DNA from: an uncultured Collinsella sp.
Lineage (GTDB): Bacteria > Actinomycetota > Coriobacteriia > Coriobacteriales > Coriobacteriaceae
Assembly: GCA_900754275.1 (NCBI GenBank)
Contig: CAAECF010000115.1
Span: 1-14,733 of the forward strand
Reading direction: 5' to 3'
DNA length: 14,733 nucleotides
Shown here: positions 1 through 5,437 of the stretch, one piece after another
Numbering within the stretch: position 1 is the stretch's first letter
Layout of the letters: each line of letters starts with the position of its first letter
The notes under the pieces: generated by a model
Told to the model about the DNA's origin: nothing
Database searches by the model: none
The model's input: only the letters and a program-made list of their open reading frames with translations
Made by a program: the position numbers and the translations under genes

Positions 1-559
1 CCGGCTTCTCGGCCTCACGCGCGGCCTCGGCAGCCGCCTCGCGCGCCTTCTCGGCAACAAACGCCGCTGCCGAGGTATCGAGCTGCACCGTTGCGTGCGT
101 GCGGGTGGGCGCGGCGACCTCGCCGGCATGCATCACGATGACGCCGCAGGTGCTCGTCTTAACAAACTCGACCATCTTGGGATCGGTGAAGCCGGTCACG
201 TCGTTGACGATCGAGGCGCCGCAGCGCACGGCCGCCTTGGCAACCGCCACATGACGCGTGTCGATCGAGACGATGGCGCCCTCCTTGGCCAGCGCGCGCA
301 CCACGGGCAGCACGCGGCGAGCCTCCTCGTCGGGGTTGACCGGGGTAAAGCCGGGGCGCGTGGACTCGCCGCCCACGTCGATGATGTCGGCGCCGGCGTC
401 GAGCATCGCCAGGCCGTACTCGATGGCAGCATCCGGGTCGAAGTGCTCCCCGCCATCGCTAAACGAATCGGGCGTCACGTTGAGGACGCCCATGATGCGC
501 GGACGGTCAAAGCTGAGCTCGTACTTTCCGCACCGCCATGTCTTGCTGTCGTTCGCCAT
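1..559 (-). CDS. folP: Dihydropteroate synthase, N-terminal part (cut by window edge)
   Basis: Cytoplasmic folate-pathway enzyme that joins p-aminobenzoate to the pterin pyrophosphate. About 186 residues are visible; the reading frame is still open at the left edge of the window. Seen: the pterin-binding signature GVLNVTPDSFSDGG at about residues 24-37, the phosphate-binding loop DVGGESTRPG at 61-70, SIDT at 98-101 and IVND at 117-120. ATG at 559 follows AGGAGG (566-571) by six bases, so the start is firm. Odd: where the family usually has an MHM.G.P..MQ loop, this protein has MHAGEVAAPTRTH (about 143-155), followed by an Ala/Glu-rich charged stretch (about 163-185) that resembles a helix or coiled coil. 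The C-terminal half, including the usual SRK motif, lies outside the window. It follows the sirtuin gene on the same strand after about 95 bases, with a hairpin and a possible promoter between, so it is probably transcribed on its own. Confidence 0.95.
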   Translation of the reverse strand, partial: MANDSKTWRCGKYELSFDRPRIMGVLNVTPDSFSDGGEHFDPDAAIEYGLAMLDAGADIIDVGGESTRPGFTPVNPDEEARRVLPVVRALAKEGAIVSIDTRHVAVAKAAVRCGASIVNDVTGFTDPKMVEFVKTSTCGVIVMHAGEVAAPTRTHATVQLDTSAAAFVAEKAREAAAEAAREAEKP

Positions 560-581
560 GAACATCCTCCTAAAATGCCCA

Positions 582-609
582 CGCCGCCGAGCTTGGGGAG
601 CTGGCGGCG
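582..609 (-). terminator. Strong hairpin between sirtuin and folP
   Basis: CGCCGCC (582-588) plus AGCT (90-93 of the 500s block, i.e. 590-593) pair with AGCT (599-602) plus GGCGGCG (603-609), giving an 11-bp stem with one bulged base and a five-base loop. Read on the minus strand it is followed by a short ATTTTA tract and, ten or so bases later, by the folP ribosome site. It may terminate sirtuin transcripts weakly, or act as a leader hairpin for folP. The T-run is poor for a classic intrinsic terminator. Confidence 0.45.
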
Positions 610-634
610 GGGTCGCTTTGCACTCAGTCTTTCT

Positions 635-640
635 ATTGTA
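635..640 (-). promoter_or_regulatory. Candidate folP -10 box
   Basis: The minus strand reads TACAAT here, a good match to the housekeeping -10 consensus, about 75 bases upstream of the folP start. No clear -35 hexamer was found at the standard distance. Transcription from it would include the 582-609 hairpin in the leader. Confidence 0.35.
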
Positions 641-654
641 TCCGCGCGCGCGGG

Positions 655-1407
655 CTAGAACGCAAACGCGGCCGCGATGTCGCAAGAAATCAGCAGGTCG
701 GCATTTGCATCCTGATCGGTGGGAGCAAGGTTGCAAATGGCCAGCGTATCGCCGGTAAAGTAACGCGTAAGGCCCGCCGCCGGATACACCACGAGCGAGG
801 TCCCGCCCACGATGAGGGCATCGGCCGCGGCGATGGCGGCAACGGCACCGGTCAACACATGCTCGTCGAGCGGCTCTTCGTAGAGCACCACATCGGGCTT
901 AATGCGCCCGCCGCACGCAGGACACACGGGCACGCCCGCGGCGTCCTCGTGCTCGCGCGAGCAAATCCATTCGGCGCTGTAGACTGCGCCGCACGTCTGG
1001 CAGACATTGCGGTGGACCGAGCCATGCAGCTCGAACACGCGCTGCGAGCCGGCCATCTGATGCAGGCCGTCGATATTTTGCGTCACCACGGCATTCAGCT
1101 TGCCGGCGCGCTCCAGCTCGGCCAGCTTGGTGTGGCAGCGATTGGGCTTGGCGCCAAGCGCGATCATCTTGGTGCGGTAGAAGTCGAAGAACTCGGCCGG
1201 ATGCGCCTCGTAAAAGCTATGCGACAGCATGGTCTCGGGCGGATAGGCAAACTGCTGGTGATACAGGCCGCCCACGCTGCGGAAATCGGGGATGCCACTT
1301 GCCGTGGAAACACCAGCGCCGCCAAAGAAGACCACGCGCTTGTGGGTGTCAAACAGATCCGCCAGCGCGGCGGAGGCCTGCCTGGGGTCCGATATTGCCT
1401 GCGTCAT
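655..1407 (-). CDS. Sirtuin (Sir2-family) NAD-dependent protein deacylase
   Basis: Removes acyl groups from protein lysines using NAD+, releasing nicotinamide and O-acetyl-ADP-ribose; cytoplasmic. The 250-residue length is normal for a bacterial sirtuin. Seen: NAD-binding GGAGVSTASGIPDFR (residues 29-43), TQNIDGLH (109-116), catalytic His128 in ELHGS, a four-cysteine zinc site (C136, C139, C162, C165), RIKPDVVLYEE (168-178) and GTSLVVYPAA (202-211). The sequence around the first loop resembles Thermotoga-type deacetylases and lacks the Tyr-x-x-Arg pair of SIRT5-like desuccinylases, so deacetylation is the likelier activity (inference). ATG at 1407 follows GGAGG (1414-1418) by six bases. It is divergent from exodeoxyribonuclease III across 135 bases. 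Bacterial names for this family include CobB; the CobB role in cobamide synthesis is not implied by this context. Confidence 0.95.
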   Translation of the reverse strand: MTQAISDPRQASAALADLFDTHKRVVFFGGAGVSTASGIPDFRSVGGLYHQQFAYPPETMLSHSFYEAHPAEFFDFYRTKMIALGAKPNRCHTKLAELERAGKLNAVVTQNIDGLHQMAGSQRVFELHGSVHRNVCQTCGAVYSAEWICSREHEDAAGVPVCPACGGRIKPDVVLYEEPLDEHVLTGAVAAIAAADALIVGGTSLVVYPAAGLTRYFTGDTLAICNLAPTDQDANADLLISCDIAAAFAF

Positions 1408-1542
1408 ATGAGTCCTCCGTCCTTGTTAGTCGGGCAGCGTTGAGCGACGTCCCAGCATGCGGCCTTTAAGTCAGCATGCGCGGATCCCACCCCGCCCCTG
1501 TTGCGCTAATCTTAAGCCTGCCAACCCCGTCGAAAGGACACC

Positions 1543-2361
1543 ATGCCTCAGACTTACACTTTCGCCTCGTGGAACGTCAACGGCCTGCGCGCCGTGCTCA
1601 AAAAGGACCCGAGCTTTATCCAGATCGCGCAAGAACTCGACGTCGATATCCTGGCGCTGCAAGAGACCAAGCTGCAAGAAGGCCAGGTCGATATTGACCT
1701 GCCCGGCTATCACCAAACCTGGAGCTACGCCGAGCGTAAAGGCTATTCGGGCACCGCGGTCTTTAGCCGCCAGGAACCGCTACGCGTGCTGCACGCCGCT
1801 GCGCTGCTGTCCTACGCCGGCGAAGGCGAGGCTGCCGAGCTCGTTGCCCAAGCCGCGACCGAGGGCCGCGTCTGCGCGCTCGAGTTCGACAAGTTCTGGT
1901 TTGTCGACGTCTATACACCCAACGCGCAAAACGAACTCGCGCGCATCGATGTGCGCATGGCCTGGGACGATGCCTATCGCGGCTTTTTGAGCGCGCTTGA
2001 GCGCGAGAGCGGCAAGCCCGTCGTAACTTGCGGCGACTTTAACGTGGCGCACGAGGAGATCGACCTTAAGAACCCCAAGTCCAACCGCGGCAACGCGGGC
2101 TTTTCGGACGAAGAACGCGGCAAGTTTACCGAGCTGCTCAACGCCGGCTTCACCGATACCTGGCGCGCGGCAAACCCCGACGTCGAGGGCGTCTACAGCT
2201 GGTGGAGCTACCGCTTTAATGCTCGCAAGAACAACGCCGGCTGGCGCATCGATTATTTCCTGGTGAGCGACGCAATCGCCGACAACGTACGCGACACCGG
2301 CATCCGCGGCGACATCTTTGGCAGCGACCACTGCCCCGTCACCCTCACGCTAGAACTCTAG
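1543..2361 (+). CDS. xth: Exodeoxyribonuclease III (AP endonuclease family)
   Basis: Base-excision repair enzyme of the exonuclease III/ExoA family: cleaves DNA 5' of abasic sites and has 3'-5' exonuclease and 3'-phosphatase activity, with Mg2+. The 272-residue length is typical. Seen: SWNVNGLRA (residues 9-17, metal/phosphate Asn11), LALQETKLQ (37-45, metal ligand Glu41), GYSGTAVFSR (67-76), VDVYTPNAQN (121-130, Tyr124), CGDFNVAHEEIDL (163-175, catalytic Asp165 and Asn167), WRIDYFLVS (234-242) and the C-terminal GSDHCPVTL (260-268, Asp262-His263 pair). The full catalytic set is present. ATG at 1543 follows AAAGGA (1533-1538) by four bases. It is a single gene: divergent from the sirtuin, and it runs into the repeat and terminator region that begins a few bases after its stop. 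Confidence 0.97.
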   Translation: MPQTYTFASWNVNGLRAVLKKDPSFIQIAQELDVDILALQETKLQEGQVDIDLPGYHQTWSYAERKGYSGTAVFSRQEPLRVLHAAALLSYAGEGEAAELVAQAATEGRVCALEFDKFWFVDVYTPNAQNELARIDVRMAWDDAYRGFLSALERESGKPVVTCGDFNVAHEEIDLKNPKSNRGNAGFSDEERGKFTELLNAGFTDTWRAANPDVEGVYSWWSYRFNARKNNAGWRIDYFLVSDAIADNVRDTGIRGDIFGSDHCPVTLTLEL

Positions 2362-2368
2362 CCCCAAT

Positions 2369-2399
2369 TGATCCCCTGGGGACGGAGGAAAAGGGATCA
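2369..2399. repeat. Box A: short dyad TGATCCC...GGGATCA with a GACGGAGGAAAA core
   Basis: TGATCCC at 2369-2375 and GGGATCA at 2393-2399 form a perfect 7-bp inverted repeat around a core containing GACGGAGGAAAA. It starts eight bases after the exodeoxyribonuclease stop. A degenerate second copy (TGATTCCC ... GACGGAGGAAAA-c-GGATC) lies at 2608-2646. The two copies each precede a long inverted-repeat element by about 40 bases, so the box looks like part of a larger repeat unit. Confidence 0.6.
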
Positions 2400-2435
2400 T
2401 TTTCACCTCGCGAGGGAACCCACGCGGCCCTCCCG

Positions 2436-2593
2436 CCACGGAACTGACCCATCTACTACGTTTAAGCCACTACCCTCAACCACAGCGAACAACGCAAAAA
2501 GAAAACCGCAGGTAGAAAGCCTGCGGTTTTTCATAAAACGCGGTCATGGTCGGGGGTATCAAGCTAAACGTAGTAGATGGGCCAGTTTCGTGG
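2436..2593. repeat. Element A: 29-bp inverted arms around a 100-base interior
   Basis: Left arm 2436-2464 and right arm 2565-2593 are inverted copies matching at 27 of 29 positions; the inner 17 bases (CCCATCTACTACGTTTA) are perfect. The 100-base interior contains a terminator-like hairpin (2502-2530) and the heptamer CATGGTC (2545-2551). No credible protein is encoded: an 80-codon open frame at 2368-2610 runs straight through the repeat and has no ribosome site. The layout (long imperfect arms, structured centre, non-coding) suggests a miniature or palindromic interspersed repeat. Function unknown. Confidence 0.8.
2502..2530. terminator. Bidirectional rho-independent terminator in element A
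   Basis: AAAACCGCAGG (2502-2512) and CCTGCGGTTTT (2520-2530) form a perfect 11-bp stem with a seven-base loop. The plus strand continues T-rich, and the minus strand continues CTTTTTG, so it can stop transcripts from both sides. It suits the converging exodeoxyribonuclease III (plus) and ECF S (minus) genes. Confidence 0.75.
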
Positions 2594-2607
2594 CAAGCGC
2601 CGCCAAC

Positions 2608-2646
2608 TGATTCCCCGGGAACGTCTGGAGACGGAGGAAAACGGAT
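2608..2646. repeat. Box B: degenerate second copy of box A
   Basis: TGATTCCC (2608 onward) then GACGGAGGAAAA, then CGGATC. It repeats the order of box A with about ten extra bases in the middle and a broken right half. It stands about 45 bases before element B, as box A stands about 37 bases before element A. Confidence 0.5.
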
Positions 2647-2691
2647 CGATTTGGCTCTCTGAGGGCCACGATGCCCGTCATATCAGCCGGC

Positions 2692-2855
2692 CATTCCAAA
2701 ACTATGCCGGTTTACGGGGCTGAATCGCGAACCCCCAACCATACGCAATTCCGAGATAATAAAACCGCAGGTGAACGGCTTACTCTATTTCGAAAAAAGC
2801 CGGCATGGTCTGCCTGCGCCAATCTAGCCCCGTAAACCGGCATAGTTTTGAAATG
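2692..2855. repeat. Element B: 30-bp inverted arms around a 104-base interior
   Basis: Left arm 2692-2721 and right arm 2826-2855 are inverted copies matching at 29 of 30 positions, with the inner 25 bases perfect (core TATGCCGGTTTACGGGG). The interior again carries AAAACCGCAGGT (2761-2772) and CATGGTC (2804-2810), at nearly the same offsets as in element A, although the arms share no obvious sequence with A. Non-coding; lies 42 bases past the end of the ECF S gene. Confidence 0.8.
2793..2817 (-). terminator. Terminator for the ECF S gene, inside element B
   Basis: On the minus strand GCAGGCA and TGCCGGC (2817-2799) pair at six of seven positions around a five-base loop, followed directly by six T (2798-2793). 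It lies about 80 bases downstream of the ECF S stop codon and has the form of an intrinsic terminator. Confidence 0.6.
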
Positions 2856-2896
2856 ACACTTCGGCAGTATTGATTCCCGCCCCGACGCAACCAGCC

Positions 2897-3595
2897 CTAC
2901 AGCCTGTATTTCACGACGACACGGTTAATGCGACGGCACCAAGGCTTGTACAAGGCGGCCAAAAACACGCAGGTCGCAAGGCCGTGCGTAATATCGAACG
3001 GCACTGCCGTGGCAAGACGCGCCACGGCACCCGCCCAAGTAAGCGGCTGTACAAAACCAATGATGTCATATGCGTTGATCACGACGCCATAGAGCAGGCC
3101 CGACGCAAAGCCGTACGCCAGCAGTACTGGCATGCGCACGGTGCCGTCGACGCGGTCGAACGCACCCGCATACGCTAGCGCGCCGCCAACATAGCCAACC
3201 AGCCCCCAGGCATACATCTGCCACGGCGTCCACATGCCTTGTCCAAAAAAGAAATTGCTGGTCAGCGCCGCCAGCGCGCCAACCATAAAACCATTGCGGC
3301 GACCAAGCGTCGCCCCCGCGATAATGGCGATGGCACTCACCGGTTTAAAGTCGGGAATGGGACCGAACAAGATGCGCCCCGCCGCGGCCAACGCCGCCAA
3401 CACCAGCGTGGGCATAATCTGGCGCAGGCCCGGGCGCGAAGCCTCGTAACCCGCAAAGAACAGCGCAAGCACCAGCGCCACCACAACCAGCATGGCCAAC
3501 GCTGCCTGCTCAACGCCCGCCAGCAACGCCGCAGCCATCACCGCAGGAACCGCCAGCAGCAGCGGGATTTCCATATGTTGCAAGACGCGTGACAA
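2897..3595 (-). CDS. ECF transporter S component (substrate-binding membrane subunit)
   Basis: Predicted integral membrane protein of 232 residues, about six hydrophobic segments, which captures a vitamin-like substrate and docks on an ECF module (T plus two ATPase domains). Recognised by the family stretch GPIPDFKPVSA (residues 78-88), GATLGRRNGFMVGALAA (94-110) and SNFFFGQGMWTPWQM (113-127), typical of a group of S components with unassigned or cobamide-related substrates. The substrate cannot be told here, and no cobalamin riboswitch is visible in the short leader. Start: TTG at 3595 has GGGGG (3602-3606) six bases upstream; ATG at 3574 is an alternative without a good ribosome site. The matching A and T genes lie on the same strand 5.7 kb away (9307-11837), beyond the LuxR/amidohydrolase cassette, an unusual separation. 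Confidence 0.85.
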   Translation of the reverse strand: MSRVLQHMEIPLLLAVPAVMAAALLAGVEQAALAMLVVVALVLALFFAGYEASRPGLRQIMPTLVLAALAAAGRILFGPIPDFKPVSAIAIIAGATLGRRNGFMVGALAALTSNFFFGQGMWTPWQMYAWGLVGYVGGALAYAGAFDRVDGTVRMPVLLAYGFASGLLYGVVINAYDIIGFVQPLTWAGAVARLATAVPFDITHGLATCVFLAALYKPWCRRINRVVVKYRL

Positions 3596-3625
3596 CGGCA
3601 GCCCCCATCAAACGAATGTCCGTTT

Positions 3626-3634
3626 ATGGTAGCA
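3626..3634 (-). promoter_or_regulatory. Candidate extended -10 promoter of the ECF S gene
   Basis: The minus strand reads TGCTACCAT, an extended -10 form (TGnTAnnnT). It would start a leader of roughly 25 bases before the TTG at 3595. No convincing -35 is seen, as is common with extended -10 promoters. The S gene would then be transcribed independently of the upstream cassette. Confidence 0.35.
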
Positions 3635-3716
3635 CGGGCAAAATGAGGCCGACCAATCCCCCGGCCGACCTTGGCTGCCAGTCGATCAGGCTTTCGCCAC
3701 GCGACCGGTCTTGGCG

Positions 3717-4178
3717 CTATTCGCCCGTAACTTTAGCGGCAATGGCCGCGACAAAAGGATCAAACAGCAAGCCGCCCACAACGACAAAGGCCCATCCGCC
3801 CACCACGAGGCGAACCCAGCGCGAGAAAAACGGCACACCGTCGATAACGCCAACGCCTGACTGAAACGCGACTTCAAATAGCCCGATAATGCAGAAGAGC
3901 AGAGTAGCGCCCACAACGGTTCCGCAAATCCGTGCGCCCGGAGTGTTCCGATCAAAACCAAAAAACTCAACGCACGTCTCAATTGCTTTGCCAAAGAGCG
4001 GCAAAAAACCCACGAACTGTGCAATACCGATGGCCAGAATAAGCTGCCCCCAGAAACCAGTAAGTCCCTGAAAATCTAAGCCAGGCTTTCCCTCAACAAT
4101 CGGCAGAAATGAACACATGAATAGAGGATTAACGATGCCGTTGAGAATGGTCACAGCGGTACTCTTTTTTAGTGTCAA
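3717..4178 (-). CDS. Small membrane protein of unknown family, four predicted helices
   Basis: I do not recognise a family. The product has about 153 residues with four hydrophobic stretches: around NGIVNPLFMCSFLPIV, GQLILAIGIAQFVGFLPLFG, ICGTVVGATLLFCIIGLFEV and VVGGWAFVVVGGLLFDPFVA. The loops carry charged residues (AIETCVEFFGFDRNTPGAR between helices 2 and 3). No signal peptide or catalytic motif is evident. Start: TTG at 4178 lies nine bases after AAGGAG (4188-4193); an in-frame TTG at 4187 directly abuts that site, so it is less likely. It is the last gene of the minus-strand cassette, 54 bases after the MFS stop; a GCCCTT/AAGGGC hairpin (4196-4221) sits in that gap. It could be an accessory subunit or an independent carrier-like protein. 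Confidence 0.75.
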   Translation of the reverse strand: MTLKKSTAVTILNGIVNPLFMCSFLPIVEGKPGLDFQGLTGFWGQLILAIGIAQFVGFLPLFGKAIETCVEFFGFDRNTPGARICGTVVGATLLFCIIGLFEVAFQSGVGVIDGVPFFSRWVRLVVGGWAFVVVGGLLFDPFVAAIAAKVTGE

Positions 4179-4232
4179 GTAGACCAACTCCTTTTGCCCT
4201 TGTCGGCCAGGCCCAAAGGGCGGAAGCGAATA

Positions 4233-5429
4233 TTACATAAGTGAATCGGGAGACGGCAGGAATGGCGACACCAGCGCCGTCGCGCCAAACAGAACAGCGC
4301 ACCCAAAAAGCAGCGTTTCGTAGCTCTCGCCAATGCAGAAGGAGAGGGCCACGGGAATCAAAAACGTAAGTCCCAGTGAAACGGTGCTCACCACGCCGCC
4401 GGCGCTTCCCGCAAGTCCCTCGCGCACCTCGGGCAGCATGTAGGGCAGCGACTGAACGACCGGACCAGCGACGGAGCTCGAAACGCCGATCGCAAACATC
4501 AGCCCCACAGAAGGATGGGAGACAAAAGCCTCTCCTGCCCACATAAGGGCACTTCCCGCCATTGCGGAGATGGCCATAAACACGCGATAATCGCCAAATT
4601 GCGCCCGCACATAGGGTCCAGCCACGCTGCCGACAATCGATCCAAGCGTCACGAAAGAGGCGAGAAGTCCAGCAGCCTTGGGTTCAGTTGAAGCCTCAAG
4701 CGCTGAAACAAGATAACCCGAGTACGCCGTAGCCGATGCAAGGGCAACTCCAAGCAGTATCGCCACGAGCCAAACTATCGGCATCTTGATTACCGCCGCA
4801 AACGCACTTGCCGACGATGCAGCAGGCTCCGCGCCCTGAACGCCAAAGCCATCTGCAGCCTGCAGAACATCTGCCGACGGCGCAACCAGCAGCCACAGCA
4901 ATCCAAACACGGCAAACAAAACCGCGGCAAGGGCATATGCTCGTCCGGGCGTTGCAAAGAGAGGAGAGGTTGCAAGCGAGCAGGCGATTCCGCCCGACCC
5001 CGCAGCGTAGAACCATCCCATGGCCCTATCGGTTTCTCCGCCAAAAGCGGAACCAAGCACTTTTAGAACGATGGCATTCACGACGCATGGTGCCGCACCC
5101 AGAAGCATGGTCGCCGTGAACAGCGTCGCAAACGATGCGCACTCCGCGCGAGCAGCCGCTGCAATTGCAGAAATCGCCGACGCGATGAATACGAGCGCCT
5201 TCACGCCATATCGATCGGCGCAAACGCCGACAGGCATGCCGAATACAACGGCAGGAACAAACGGGGCAAACAGGACGGCTGAAAACTCGGCCGAGGTCAG
5301 ATGCAGGTCCGACACAACCAGATGTGTCAATCCCGACACCTGATACTGCGCGTAGTTCGCAGCAAACACGATGCCGCACACCACAAACAGCAGGGCATAT
5401 TTTTCGACCGTCCCTTTGCTCACGTTCAT
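4233..5429 (-). CDS. MFS transporter (second copy in cassette)
   Basis: Major facilitator superfamily permease of about 398 residues with 12 predicted membrane helices, in the inner membrane. It is clearly a paralogue of the MFS gene at 7087-8298. Shared features are ANYxQYQVSxL near the N-terminus, MGxFYAA in the middle of the N-half, ATAYSGYL/TTAYAGFL before helix 7, QSLPYMLPE/QSMPVLLPE, and AGSAGGxVxTxSL followed by LIPVALS in the C-half. The substrate is unknown; an anion or organic acid type of carrier is possible. The start is uncertain: ATG 5429 is taken here, GTG 5432 directly precedes it, and GTG 5423 has the better spacing from AGGG. The gene follows the amidohydrolase stop by eight bases, so the two are almost surely cotranscribed and probably translationally coupled. 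Confidence 0.9.
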   Translation of the reverse strand: MNVSKGTVEKYALLFVVCGIVFAANYAQYQVSGLTHLVVSDLHLTSAEFSAVLFAPFVPAVVFGMPVGVCADRYGVKALVFIASAISAIAAAARAECASFATLFTATMLLGAAPCVVNAIVLKVLGSAFGGETDRAMGWFYAAGSGGIACSLATSPLFATPGRAYALAAVLFAVFGLLWLLVAPSADVLQAADGFGVQGAEPAASSASAFAAVIKMPIVWLVAILLGVALASATAYSGYLVSALEASTEPKAAGLLASFVTLGSIVGSVAGPYVRAQFGDYRVFMAISAMAGSALMWAGEAFVSHPSVGLMFAIGVSSSVAGPVVQSLPYMLPEVREGLAGSAGGVVSTVSLGLTFLIPVALSFCIGESYETLLFGCAVLFGATALVSPFLPSPDSLM

Positions 5430-5437
5430 CACCCTAT

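Noticed and set aside
2368..2610. 80-codon plus-strand open frame after exodeoxyribonuclease III
   Set aside because: Runs through element A and its terminator, has no ribosome site, and encodes no recognisable protein.
2369..2855. CRISPR array
   Set aside because: There are only two different inverted-repeat units rather than identical short direct repeats with unique spacers, and no cas genes.
3596..3716. Cobalamin or other riboswitch upstream of the ECF S gene
   Set aside because: The leader is short and shows no B12-box-like or other recognisable riboswitch core; only a weak GGCCG/CGGCC hairpin and a candidate -10 are seen.
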